From BOG-908 sp965198855 (GTDB lineage: Bacteria; Pseudomonadota; Alphaproteobacteria; Acetobacterales; Acetobacteraceae): a DNA stretch of 64,000 nucleotides. Of the stretch, positions 9,018 to 17,032 are shown in pieces. The notes below the pieces were generated by a model. The model was not told the DNA's origin. It searched no databases and was given only the letters and a program-made list of their open reading frames with translations. The stretch spans positions 186,001-250,000 of the forward strand of contig CBDAPZ010000001.1 of assembly GCA_965198855.1 (NCBI GenBank). The letters run 5' to 3'. The translations under genes were made by a program, and so were the position numbers. How positions within the stretch are numbered: the first letter of the stretch is position 1; each line of letters starts with the position of its first letter.

Positions 9018-9767
9018 ATGAAGGAACGCGGCTTGACGGCGATCGTATCCCCGGACCCTGGATTTAGTGCCTCTGGATTTACGGCGCGCTGCCTGTTGCG
9101 CGCCGCCCGTTCGGGCACGCTGGCAACAATCGGCGCCGAGGGTACGCCGTTCGCTTCGCTGGTCACGCCTGCTTTGGGGCCGGATGGCACCGCGCTCATG
9201 CTGCTCTCCAGCCTGGCCGCGCATACACGGCATCTGCAGGCCAACCCGCATTGCGCCTTGATGGTGATGGGCGATGCTAACGGGCCGAACCCGCAGACAG
9301 CACCGCGCGTGACCCTCACAGGTCGGGCCTTACCGGCGCCGGATCCGTCGCTGCGGGCTTTCTGGCTGACCCATCACCCCTACGCTGCGGGCTACGCGGA
9401 TTTCACCGATTTTCGGCTTTGGCGCCTGTTGCCCGGCGCTGCCCACATGGTCGGCGGCTTTGCCCGCGCAGCGACATTGTCCGCAGCCGAGCTGCTTCCG
9501 CCGGAGGGCGCCGTGCAGGCCCTTGCCGCAGCCGCCGATCGGATCATGGCGCATTGCAATGACGACCATGCCGACGCCCTGAACCTTCTGGCAGAGCGTC
9601 GTGGGCACATAGGGATGTGGCGCATGGTCAGCGTCGATTGCGACGGTTTCGATCTGGTCTGCGGCGATCATGTGCTCAGATTTGCGTTTGCCGCACCGGT
9701 CTCCGATGCACCCGGCGTGAGGGCGGCGTTGGTGAGCCTGGTCGAAGAGGCAAGCAGTCCTTTTTGA
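9018..9767 (+). CDS. HugZ-like haem/FMN-binding protein (pyridoxamine-phosphate-oxidase fold)
   Basis: The 249-residue protein begins with a split-barrel flavin-binding domain (about residues 20-150; LLRAARSGTLATIG, then PFASLVTPAL and HTRHLQANPHCALM). It ends with a DUF2470-like domain holding IMAHCNDDHADALNLLA, the His-rich stretch that binds haem iron in HugZ-type proteins. Members are linked to haem storage or breakdown and to iron acquisition; some relatives are only FMN-binding proteins of unknown activity. The start ATG at 9018 gives the family's normal length; the frame is open upstream but that part overlaps chvI on the opposite strand and is not credible. No haem-uptake genes are adjacent. 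Confidence 0.82.
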   Translation: MKERGLTAIVSPDPGFSASGFTARCLLRAARSGTLATIGAEGTPFASLVTPALGPDGTALMLLSSLAAHTRHLQANPHCALMVMGDANGPNPQTAPRVTLTGRALPAPDPSLRAFWLTHHPYAAGYADFTDFRLWRLLPGAAHMVGGFARAATLSAAELLPPEGAVQALAAAADRIMAHCNDDHADALNLLAERRGHIGMWRMVSVDCDGFDLVCGDHVLRFAFAAPVSDAPGVRAALVSLVEEASSPF

Positions 9768-9900
9768 AAAAAGGACCGAAATTTGAAAAAAGGACCAAAA
9801 CCTTTTGCGTCGCTGTCGCGGTCCTATCCGGCAGCGTGCACCTAAAACATAAAAGTTTTTTGCTTCTTTTTTCAAAAAGAAGATCCTTCCTTTCTTCGCT
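9754..9900. repeat. Full AT-rich palindromic repeat unit
   Basis: Left half: TTTTTGAAAAAAGGACC, duplicated once, then CCAAAACCTTTTGCGTC. Centre: GCTGTCGCGGTCC and TCCGGCAGCG. Right half, in inverse orientation: AAAACATAAAAG then TTTTTTGCTTC and AAAAAGAAGATCCTTCC. The left end overlaps the last codons and stop of the HugZ-like gene. Confidence 0.75.
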
Positions 9901-9958
9901 GCAGGCAACCGGGGGGCGCGTCGAATGTTGAAGCCGCCGACCCCCACTGGAAGCTGCC

Positions 9959-12085
9959 ATGACATCCACCCCACGCTCACGCATTTCCGAAGGTCGTCCT
10001 AGCCACAGAGGGGCGGTGTGGACGGGCAGGGGGGTAAATTTCTCGATCTTCTCCGCCAATGCCACCAAGGTGGAGCTCTGCCTGTTCGACGATGCCGGCG
10101 AAAAAGAAATCGAGCGTATCGAGCTTCCCGAATATACCAATGAGATCTTTCACGGCTTCCTGCCCGATGCGCGGCCGGGCCAGATTTATGGCTACCGCGT
10201 GCACGGCCCCTACGAGCCGCTCTCTGGCCACCGTTTCAACCCGAACAAGCTTCTGCTCGATCCCTACGCCAAGGCCAATGTCGGCCGGCTGAAGTGGAAC
10301 CCGGCACTGTTCGGCTACAAGATGGAAACCGGCGATGACCTGACATTCGACGACCGAGACAGCGCAGCCTTCATGCCGAAAGCGCGCGTGATCGACGGTG
10401 CCTTCACGTGGGGCGACGACCGGCCGCCGCGCCACGGCTGGGACCAGACGGTCATTTCCGAACTTCATGTGCGCGGCTACACCAAGAAGCATCCGGCCGT
10501 GCCGGAAAACCTCCGCGGCACCTTCCGTGGCCTTACCGACCCGGCGGTGCTGAAGCACCTGAAATCCACCGGCGTCACCGCTGTGGAGTTGTTGCCGATC
10601 CATAGCTTCATCAACGACGACTACCTGATCGACAAAGGCCTTTCGAATTACTGGGGCTACAACACGATCGGCTTCTTCTCACCGGATCGCCGTTACGCCA
10701 GCGTGCAGGATTTCGCGTTCTCCGAATTCAAGGAGATGGTGGCACGGCTGCATGAGGCAGGCCTCGAAGTGATTCTGGACGTTGTGTACAACCACACCGC
10801 CGAAGGCAATGAGCGCGGCGCCACGCTAAGCTTCAAGGGCATCGACAATGCCAGCTATTATCGACTGATGCCCGAAGAAAAACGGTATTACATCAACGAC
10901 ACCGGCACCGGCAACACCGTCAATCTTAGCCATCCGCGCGTAATCCAGATGGTCACGGACAGCCTGCGCTACTGGGTGACCGAGATGCATGTCGATGGTT
11001 TCCGTTTCGATCTCGGCACCATCCTGGCACGTGAGCCTTATGGCTTCGACCAGCAAAGCGGCTTCCTGCGCGCGGTTGGGCAGGATCCCATCCTCTCCGA
11101 GGTGAAGCTGATTGCAGAGCCTTGGGATTGCGGCCCAGGCGGTTACCAGGTCGGTGGTTTCGCACCGGGCTGGGGCGAATGGAATGACCGCTTCCGCGAT
11201 GTGGTGCGTGGGTTCTGGAAGGGCGAGGATGCGATGCTGCCTGAGCTCGCAACCCGCATCACCGGTTCGGCCGACAAGTTCGATTGGGGCGGACGCCGCC
11301 CCTGGGCAAGCGTGAACTTCCTCACCGCGCATGACGGTTTCACCCTGCATGACACGGTCGCCTATAACGAAAAGCATAACGACGCGAACGGCGAGAATAA
11401 TCGCGACGGCACCGACAATAACCATAGCTGGAACTGTGGTGCAGAAGGGCCGACCGACGACGCTGCGATCAACGAACTTCGTGAGCGCCAGAAGCGCAAC
11501 ATGCTGGCCACACTTTTGTTCAGCCAGGGCCTGCCGATGCTGGTCGCCGGCGACGAATTTGGCCGCACGCAGGAGGGCAATAACAACGCCTACTGCCAGG
11601 ACAATGATATTTCCTGGGTGAACTGGGACCATGACGATGGCGGCAAATCGCTAATCCGGTTTGTCTCCAAGCTGACAGCGATCCGCCGGGATTTCCCCAT
11701 ATTGCGGCGCGAACGTTTCCTCAGGGGCACATACAACGAGGAATTGCAGATCAAGGAGCTGACCTGGATCACCCCCGCTGGCGTCGAGATGGAGGATGCC
11801 AATTGGGGCGAGAGCCAGGCTAAATGCGTGGGCCTTATCCTGGATGGTCGAGCGCAGCCGACAGGCCTGCGCAAACGCGGCATCGACCGCACCTTGCTGC
11901 TCGTGTTCAATGCAGCGCCTACCGTCGTGATGTTCACGCTACCGAAGGTGACGGGCGGCTCGGGCTGGCATCTATTGGTAGATACCAACCAACCGGATCT
12001 GGAAGAGTCAGTCTTGTTCGAGCTCGACCATAATTACGAAGTCACAAGCCGCTCATTGCTGCTACTGGAACTTCGTCAGGAGTAG
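9959..12085 (+). CDS. glgX: Glycogen debranching enzyme GlgX (GH13 isoamylase type)
   Basis: This 708-residue protein hydrolyses alpha-1,6 branches of limit glycogen. An N-terminal CBM48 module (AVWTGRGVNFSIFSANA, residues 20-110) precedes the GH13 barrel. Catalytic residues are visible: nucleophile Asp351 in VDGFRFDLGT, acid/base Glu387 in LIAEPWDCG, and the transition-state Asp459 in LTAHDGFTLHD. The strand-3 motif DVVYNHTAEG is also intact. Length matches the family. The ATG at 9959 lies behind GGAAG. No other glycogen genes are in the window, so glgX is separated from any glgBCA cluster here. A 10-bp hairpin follows it. Confidence 0.95.
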   Translation: MTSTPRSRISEGRPSHRGAVWTGRGVNFSIFSANATKVELCLFDDAGEKEIERIELPEYTNEIFHGFLPDARPGQIYGYRVHGPYEPLSGHRFNPNKLLLDPYAKANVGRLKWNPALFGYKMETGDDLTFDDRDSAAFMPKARVIDGAFTWGDDRPPRHGWDQTVISELHVRGYTKKHPAVPENLRGTFRGLTDPAVLKHLKSTGVTAVELLPIHSFINDDYLIDKGLSNYWGYNTIGFFSPDRRYASVQDFAFSEFKEMVARLHEAGLEVILDVVYNHTAEGNERGATLSFKGIDNASYYRLMPEEKRYYINDTGTGNTVNLSHPRVIQMVTDSLRYWVTEMHVDGFRFDLGTILAREPYGFDQQSGFLRAVGQDPILSEVKLIAEPWDCGPGGYQVGGFAPGWGEWNDRFRDVVRGFWKGEDAMLPELATRITGSADKFDWGGRRPWASVNFLTAHDGFTLHDTVAYNEKHNDANGENNRDGTDNNHSWNCGAEGPTDDAAINELRERQKRNMLATLLFSQGLPMLVAGDEFGRTQEGNNNAYCQDNDISWVNWDHDDGGKSLIRFVSKLTAIRRDFPILRRERFLRGTYNEELQIKELTWITPAGVEMEDANWGESQAKCVGLILDGRAQPTGLRKRGIDRTLLLVFNAAPTVVMFTLPKVTGGSGWHLLVDTNQPDLEESVLFELDHNYEVTSRSLLLLELRQE

Positions 12086-12093
12086 CGGATGGG

Positions 12094-12118
12094 ACGGGGA
12101 GCAATCACTGCTCCCCGT
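12094..12118. terminator. Perfect 10-bp hairpin between convergent glgX and a response-regulator gene
   Basis: ACGGGGAGCA and TGCTCCCCGT pair perfectly around the loop ATCAC. It sits between two stop codons of convergent genes (12085 and 12126), which fits a bidirectional intrinsic terminator, although the T-tract is poor (TCTCGCCTT). Confidence 0.7.
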
Positions 12119-12125
12119 TCTCGCC

Positions 12126-12497
12126 TTATCCTTCTTCGTGCTTGAGCAGCGCCTCGTCGATCTGCCCGAGCAGCTTGTCGAAATCTACCGGCTTTGCATG
12201 ATAGTCGTCACACCCTGCGTCGATCGCGCGCGCACGGTCGGGGGCCATGGCATGGGCGGTCAGCGCGATGACCGGAACTGTGTCTCCGCGTGCACGTAGC
12301 GTGCGTGCGACCTCCCAGCCGTCGATAACCGGCAGGTTCATGTCCAGCAGAACGATGTCGGGGTTTTCTGCGGCCACCTGGTCAAGGGCCTGTTGTCCGT
12401 CATGCGCGAGCACCACGGCAAAGCCGCGCCGGCGCAGGCGGCGGGAGAGAAAATCCCACAATTCCTCATGGTCTTCGACGAGCAGTATTTTTGTCAT
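12126..12497 (-). CDS. Single-domain response regulator (CheY-like)
   Basis: The 123-residue protein is a lone receiver domain: acidic residues ED at 8-9, phospho-acceptor Asp52 in VLLDMNLPVIDGW, switch Thr in VIALTAHAM, and conserved Lys in YHAKPVDF. The start MTKILLVEDH at 12497 is chosen; a longer frame upstream runs into the intergenic region without homologous character. Wording such as WEVARTLRARGDTVPVIALT is typical of receivers that serve hybrid kinases rather than flagellar CheY. It is divergent from an AI-2E-type transporter and a hybrid histidine kinase 110 bases away, the likely signalling partner by position. It has no output domain. Confidence 0.85.
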   Translation of the reverse strand: MTKILLVEDHEELWDFLSRRLRRRGFAVVLAHDGQQALDQVAAENPDIVLLDMNLPVIDGWEVARTLRARGDTVPVIALTAHAMAPDRARAIDAGCDDYHAKPVDFDKLLGQIDEALLKHEEG

Positions 12498-12605
12498 GAT
12501 CGCAGAACAGGACGCGCAATGCGCGCCAAGGTTGCCTGCAACCTTGCCACTGTCGGAAGGTTCTATCCTTGGCACCCCGATAGGGCGCTCAGGGGACCAT
12601 TGACG

Positions 12606-14402
12606 ATGCTGAACACGGCCGCCGTCTCGGTGGAAGAGACCAGGGTGCCCGTGGGCGGACCCTCCGGTGCCCGCGTCGTAGGCGCATTGATCAGCGGCGC
12701 AGTCGTCGTCGCCGCGCTATATTACGGCCAGGAATTGCTGATCCCTCTAGCGCTGGCCACCCTGCTCGCCTTCGTGCTGGCGCCGGCTTGCACGCTGCTG
12801 GAGCGCGCCCGATTGCCGCGCGTCGCCGCAGTTCTGCTGGCTGTGGGCCTCGCCTTCGCCGCCATTGGTACGCTGGGCACCGTGGTGGCCCACCAGGCGG
12901 CCTCTCTCGGCACCCAGATCCCCGAATACGAAGCGGTGATGATGCAGAAATGGCACGGGCTTACGCAGGGCCCGGGGATTGTGCCGCATCTCATCGGCGG
13001 CGTGCTGCCAGGCGCCAAGCCGGCCGGGCCCGGCCACCCGGCCACCGACGTGATCGGGCCGGTCGGCGCGTCCGCCTTGTCGGTAGCGCGCAGCCTGGCA
13101 CAACCGGTGCTGGGCTCGCTGGCAACTGCAGGTGTAGTGCTCGTTTTCACTATTTTCATTCTTCTCTACGACGAGGATCTGCGCGACCGCATGGTGCGCC
13201 TGGTGGGACGTCGTGATCTGCACCGTACCATCTTCGCAATGAACGATGCCGCTGGACGACTTTCGCGCTACTTCCTGTTCCAGCTTGTGTTGAACGGCAG
13301 CTTTGGCCTGCTGATAGGGGCCAGCCTCACGGTGGCCGGGCTACCCGGCGCGGTTTTGTGGGGCATTCTGGCGGCCATGATGCGTTTTGTGCCGTTCATC
13401 GGCACTTTCGTGGCCCTTGCGCCACCGTTGGCGCTTGCCATCGCTGTCTCCCCTGGGTGGACGTTGGCGGTGGTAGTGGCGCTGCTGTTCGTGGTCAGCG
13501 AACTGATCATGGGCCAGGTGGTCGAACCGCTGATCTACGGCCACAGCACAGGGCTTTCTCCCATCGCGGTGATTGTGGCGACCGCTTTCTGGGCGTTGCT
13601 CTGGGGGCCGGTGGGGCTGCTGCTCGCGACGCCGCTGACCGTCTGCCTGGTGGTGGTCGGCCGCCACGTGGAGCAACTCTCGTTCTTCGACGTGCTGTTC
13701 GGCGATACGCCGCCATTGTCGCCGGATGAAACCTTCTACCAGCGCGCACTCGAGGGCAAATCCGACGTGCTGCTGACGAGCGCAAAGCGGCAGATCGCTG
13801 CCGGCTCCATCACCGAATATTATGATCGCGTCGCTCTCAGCGGCCTCGCCTTGGCACAAGGTGACCGGGCGCGGGACAGCCTGGCATTCGACAGGCTGGA
13901 GGGCGTGCATGCGCAGATCGAGACATTGCTGGGCGCGCTGAAAACCGAAGCCGTTGCGCGTGCCGATCAGGCGTCCCCGCCTTCGCCGGCCTGGCAAGTC
14001 CCAGGTTGCATCCTCTGCGTGCCGGGCCGCGGTCAGCTCGACGGGCTGGCAGCCGAGATGGCCGTGCAGGTGCTTGGATTTGCCGGCTTCGGCGCCGGGA
14101 TTCTGCCCAATCTGTCACTAGGGACCGTAGACGCGCCGCCGTCGGAAGCGGTGCGCATGTGCTGCCTGTCGGTGCTCGAAGAAGGCAGCACGGTCTCGGC
14201 GATCCGCTACTTCCTTAAGCGCATGCGCAAATCCATGCCGGACGCGCTGCTGGTGGTAGGCTTGTGGCACGCCGATGGCGCGTCGCCTCTGCTCGCCGAA
14301 TTGCGGGCCGCTGGCGGCGACGAACATCTGGTGCTGTCGATAGGAGAATTGCTGGCGTTCGCGCGGGCTATTGCCGCCCAGAAGGAGAGCGCTCTTGTCT
14401 GA
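12606..14402 (+). CDS. AI-2E family transporter (PerM/YhhT type) with extra C-terminal domain
   Basis: The protein has 598 residues. The first 360 form the AI-2E/PerM transporter fold: helices from GARVVGALISG onward, GQELLIPLALATLLAFVLAPAC, and the pore-region stretches LWGILAAMMRFVPFIG, GQVVEPLIYG and ATAFWALLWGPVGLLLATPL. Family members export signalling or small molecules, or act as ion antiporters; the true substrate is usually unknown. About 230 residues follow that the plain family lacks: a helical linker (DETFYQRALEGKSDVLL) and a Rossmann-like part starting ILCVPGRGQLDGLAAEMAVQVL. Start ATG 12606 is chosen by its N-terminus; upstream codons overlap the divergent regulator. It is translationally coupled (8-base overlap) to the hybrid kinase downstream. 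Confidence 0.85.
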   Translation: MLNTAAVSVEETRVPVGGPSGARVVGALISGAVVVAALYYGQELLIPLALATLLAFVLAPACTLLERARLPRVAAVLLAVGLAFAAIGTLGTVVAHQAASLGTQIPEYEAVMMQKWHGLTQGPGIVPHLIGGVLPGAKPAGPGHPATDVIGPVGASALSVARSLAQPVLGSLATAGVVLVFTIFILLYDEDLRDRMVRLVGRRDLHRTIFAMNDAAGRLSRYFLFQLVLNGSFGLLIGASLTVAGLPGAVLWGILAAMMRFVPFIGTFVALAPPLALAIAVSPGWTLAVVVALLFVVSELIMGQVVEPLIYGHSTGLSPIAVIVATAFWALLWGPVGLLLATPLTVCLVVVGRHVEQLSFFDVLFGDTPPLSPDETFYQRALEGKSDVLLTSAKRQIAAGSITEYYDRVALSGLALAQGDRARDSLAFDRLEGVHAQIETLLGALKTEAVARADQASPPSPAWQVPGCILCVPGRGQLDGLAAEMAVQVLGFAGFGAGILPNLSLGTVDAPPSEAVRMCCLSVLEEGSTVSAIRYFLKRMRKSMPDALLVVGLWHADGASPLLAELRAAGGDEHLVLSIGELLAFARAIAAQKESALV

Positions 14403-16908
14403 CACAGCGACACCGCATGCGACTGGCTGGGGCTTGGCGATCGTCGGCGGTGCGCTGTTCGCCGCAGGGATCGGCGCCGGCGCATTATATGTGCAGCTCG
14501 AACAGCATCTACGCGGGCAGATACTGCATGCCAACGAGCAGGTGGTCGTATCCGAAAGATTATTGTCGGCGCTCAAGGACATCGAGACCGGCGAGCGCGG
14601 CTTCGTCATCACCGGTGCCGAGACATATTTGGAGCCCTATACGGCCGGGCTGAAGAACGTCGCAGCCGCCCTGCGGGAGATGGACGGTGGCGAGGTGGAT
14701 CGCGATCTGCGCGGCGCGATCGACGAAAAGCTTGCCGTCACCGCAAAGATCGTCTCGACGCGCCGGGCTGATGGCAACGCTTCTGCCCGCGCGCTGGTGA
14801 CGGAAGGCGACGACAAGGCGACGATGGACAAGGTGCGTGGCGTCGTAGCGACGTTGCAGTCGCAAACGCAGCATTCCATAACGCGGGTCGAGCGGCGTGC
14901 ATCGCGCAGCGGCATCGCTCTGCTCGTCTTTTCGATCCTTGCCACGCTCACCGGTTTTGCCGCCATGGTGCTGTTTGCCCGTCGCCGGAGATCGGCCGAG
15001 CTTGCGAGCCTCCTGCAATTGGCGCGTGGCGAGGCGCGCTCCCTGGCACAGATCGAGGCTAGTTCATCGATCGTATGGCTGATGCCGCCGGAAGGCGGAT
15101 TCACCCAGCCGCAGCGTAGCTGGATGGCGTTCACTGGCCAGGATTTCGCGGCCCTCAAGGGCGATGGCTGGATGCAATGTGTGCATCCCGATGATCGCCC
15201 AGGCACGAGCGAGATGTGGCCGGCAGCGATTGCCGCGCGTGAAATCTTCAGCCTGGAACACCGTCTTTGCCGGGAAGACGGCGCCTGGCGGCACATGTTC
15301 GTGCGCTGCGTGCCGGTGTTCGACGAGGGTGGCGCACTGCGCGAATGGGTCGGCGCGCATACCGACATCACCGAGCGCCGCATCGCCGAAGCGGAGCTGC
15401 TGGCGGCAAAGGACGCAGCGGAGAACGCCAACCGCGCGAAAAGCCAGTTTCTGGCCAATATGAGCCATGAGCTGCGTACGCCATTATCGGCAGTGATCGG
15501 CTACAGCGAGATGCTCGAAGAGGAGATGGAAGATCTCGGCCAGGCCGGCCTGCTCGAAGATGTGCGCAAGATACGCAGCAATGCACGGCATCTGCTGAGC
15601 CTGATCAACGATGTGCTCGATCTGTCAAAGATCGAAGCCGATCGGATGACGACCTACGCGGAAGATTTCGACACGGCGCCTTTGCTGCGCGATGTGGCAT
15701 CCACGGTACAGGCGCTGGTCACCAAGAAGGGCAATACCCTGGTGCTCAATCTCGGTGATGAGGCGGCCCTGGGCGCAATGCACACAGACCAGGTGAAGCT
15801 GCGGCAATGCCTGTTCAACCTGATCAGCAATGCAGCGAAATTCACCGAGAACGGCACCATCACGCTGCGGGCGCGTCGGCTGGGTGAGATGCTGCAATTT
15901 GATGTCATCGATAGCGGCATCGGCATGTCGCCCGAGCAGCGCGACAAGCTTTTCGAACGTTTCGCACAGGCCGATGCCTCGACCACACGCCGCTTCGGCG
16001 GCACCGGGCTGGGACTGGCGATCACCCGCGCCTTCTGCCGCCTGCTCGGCGGCGACGTGGATGTGCAGAGCGAGGAAGGCAGGGGTTCCACTTTCTCCAT
16101 GCAGATACTGGCAAACCTGCCGACGCAGGAAGAGGAACAACTGATTAGCGAGATGCAGGCCGCCGAGTCCGAAGCGCCCGGCCGCCGGCTGGTACTGGTG
16201 GTGGATGACGATCCGAGCCAGCGCGATTTGCTGTCCCGTTTCCTCGAACGGCAAGGCTTCGCCGTGCAGACGGCTTCGGACGGCAAGACTGGATTGCTGT
16301 TGGCGCAAAAGCTGAAACCTCACGCCATCCTGCTGGACGTGCTGATGCCTCAGATGGATGGCTGGTCTGTGCTGAGCACGCTCAAAGCCGACCCGGAGCT
16401 GGCGCCGATCCCGGTGGTGCTGGTGACGTTCGTGAACGACCCGGCACTCAGCGATTCGCTGGGTGCTGCCGATCTCATTCCCAAACCGGTAGAATGGGAC
16501 CGGCTGTCGCGTGCGATGGAGCGCTTCCGCGGTGATGGCGACGTGCTGATCGTCGATGACGATAGCGAGGCGCGCCGGCGGCTGCGCGTGGTGCTGGAAC
16601 GCAATGGCTGGTCGGTGGCCGAAGTGGCGAACGGACAGGAAGCGCTGGACGCTGTAAGCCGCTCGGTCCCGCGGCTGATTCTGCTGGATCTCACCATGCC
16701 GGTCATGGATGGCTTTACCTTCCTGCGCGCGCTGCGCGAGAAGCCCGGCTGCGCAGACGTGCCCGTCGTGGTGTTGACGTCGCGCGATCTCTCTGCGGAG
16801 GAGCGTCGGAGCTTGGAGAGTGCGGATCGTGTGTTCTCGAAAGGTGAGAAGAGCTTGGGTGAGGTAGCGGGTGAGGTGCGGACGTTGGTTGGACAGCAGC
16901 CAGGATAA
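14395..16908 (+). CDS. CHASE3-PAS hybrid histidine kinase with two receiver domains
   Basis: This 837-residue membrane sensor kinase has a first TM helix (residues 10-32), a CHASE3 extracytoplasmic domain (VSERLLSALKDIETGERGFV), a second TM (about 175-197), a PAS domain, HisKA with phospho-acceptor His358 in ANMSHELRTPL, and HATPase_c with N box FNLISNAAKF and G2 GTGLGL. Two receivers follow with Asp648 (LLDVLMPQMDG) and Asp765 (LLDLTMPVMDG). The start is TTG at 14395: GGAG lies seven bases upstream inside the transporter gene, and the next residues are SDTATPHA. The second receiver ends with SKGEKS, so its conserved Lys lacks the usual following Pro. The gene is probably co-translated with the transporter. 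Confidence 0.9.
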   Translation: MSDTATPHATGWGLAIVGGALFAAGIGAGALYVQLEQHLRGQILHANEQVVVSERLLSALKDIETGERGFVITGAETYLEPYTAGLKNVAAALREMDGGEVDRDLRGAIDEKLAVTAKIVSTRRADGNASARALVTEGDDKATMDKVRGVVATLQSQTQHSITRVERRASRSGIALLVFSILATLTGFAAMVLFARRRRSAELASLLQLARGEARSLAQIEASSSIVWLMPPEGGFTQPQRSWMAFTGQDFAALKGDGWMQCVHPDDRPGTSEMWPAAIAAREIFSLEHRLCREDGAWRHMFVRCVPVFDEGGALREWVGAHTDITERRIAEAELLAAKDAAENANRAKSQFLANMSHELRTPLSAVIGYSEMLEEEMEDLGQAGLLEDVRKIRSNARHLLSLINDVLDLSKIEADRMTTYAEDFDTAPLLRDVASTVQALVTKKGNTLVLNLGDEAALGAMHTDQVKLRQCLFNLISNAAKFTENGTITLRARRLGEMLQFDVIDSGIGMSPEQRDKLFERFAQADASTTRRFGGTGLGLAITRAFCRLLGGDVDVQSEEGRGSTFSMQILANLPTQEEEQLISEMQAAESEAPGRRLVLVVDDDPSQRDLLSRFLERQGFAVQTASDGKTGLLLAQKLKPHAILLDVLMPQMDGWSVLSTLKADPELAPIPVVLVTFVNDPALSDSLGAADLIPKPVEWDRLSRAMERFRGDGDVLIVDDDSEARRRLRVVLERNGWSVAEVANGQEALDAVSRSVPRLILLDLTMPVMDGFTFLRALREKPGCADVPVVVLTSRDLSAEERRSLESADRVFSKGEKSLGEVAGEVRTLVGQQPG

Positions 16909-17032
16909 GAAGCCTTCTTTTCTGAAGAAAAGAAGCAAAAGACTTTCACGTCGCCGTCGCGGTCCGATCCGGCAGCGCACGCTAAGGACATAAACGTTCT
17001 TTGCTTCTTTCTTTCAAGAAAGAAGACCTTCC
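16909..17032. repeat. Full AT-rich palindromic repeat unit between convergent genes
   Basis: Left half hairpin arms CTTCTTTTC and GAAAAGAAG followed by CAAAAGACTTTCACGTC; centre GCCGTCGCGGTCCGATCC then GGCAGCGCACGC; inverse right half GGACATAAACGTTC, TTTGCTTCTTTC, AAGAAAGAAGACCTTCCTT. It fills the whole gap between the stops of the kinase and the helicase. Confidence 0.8.
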
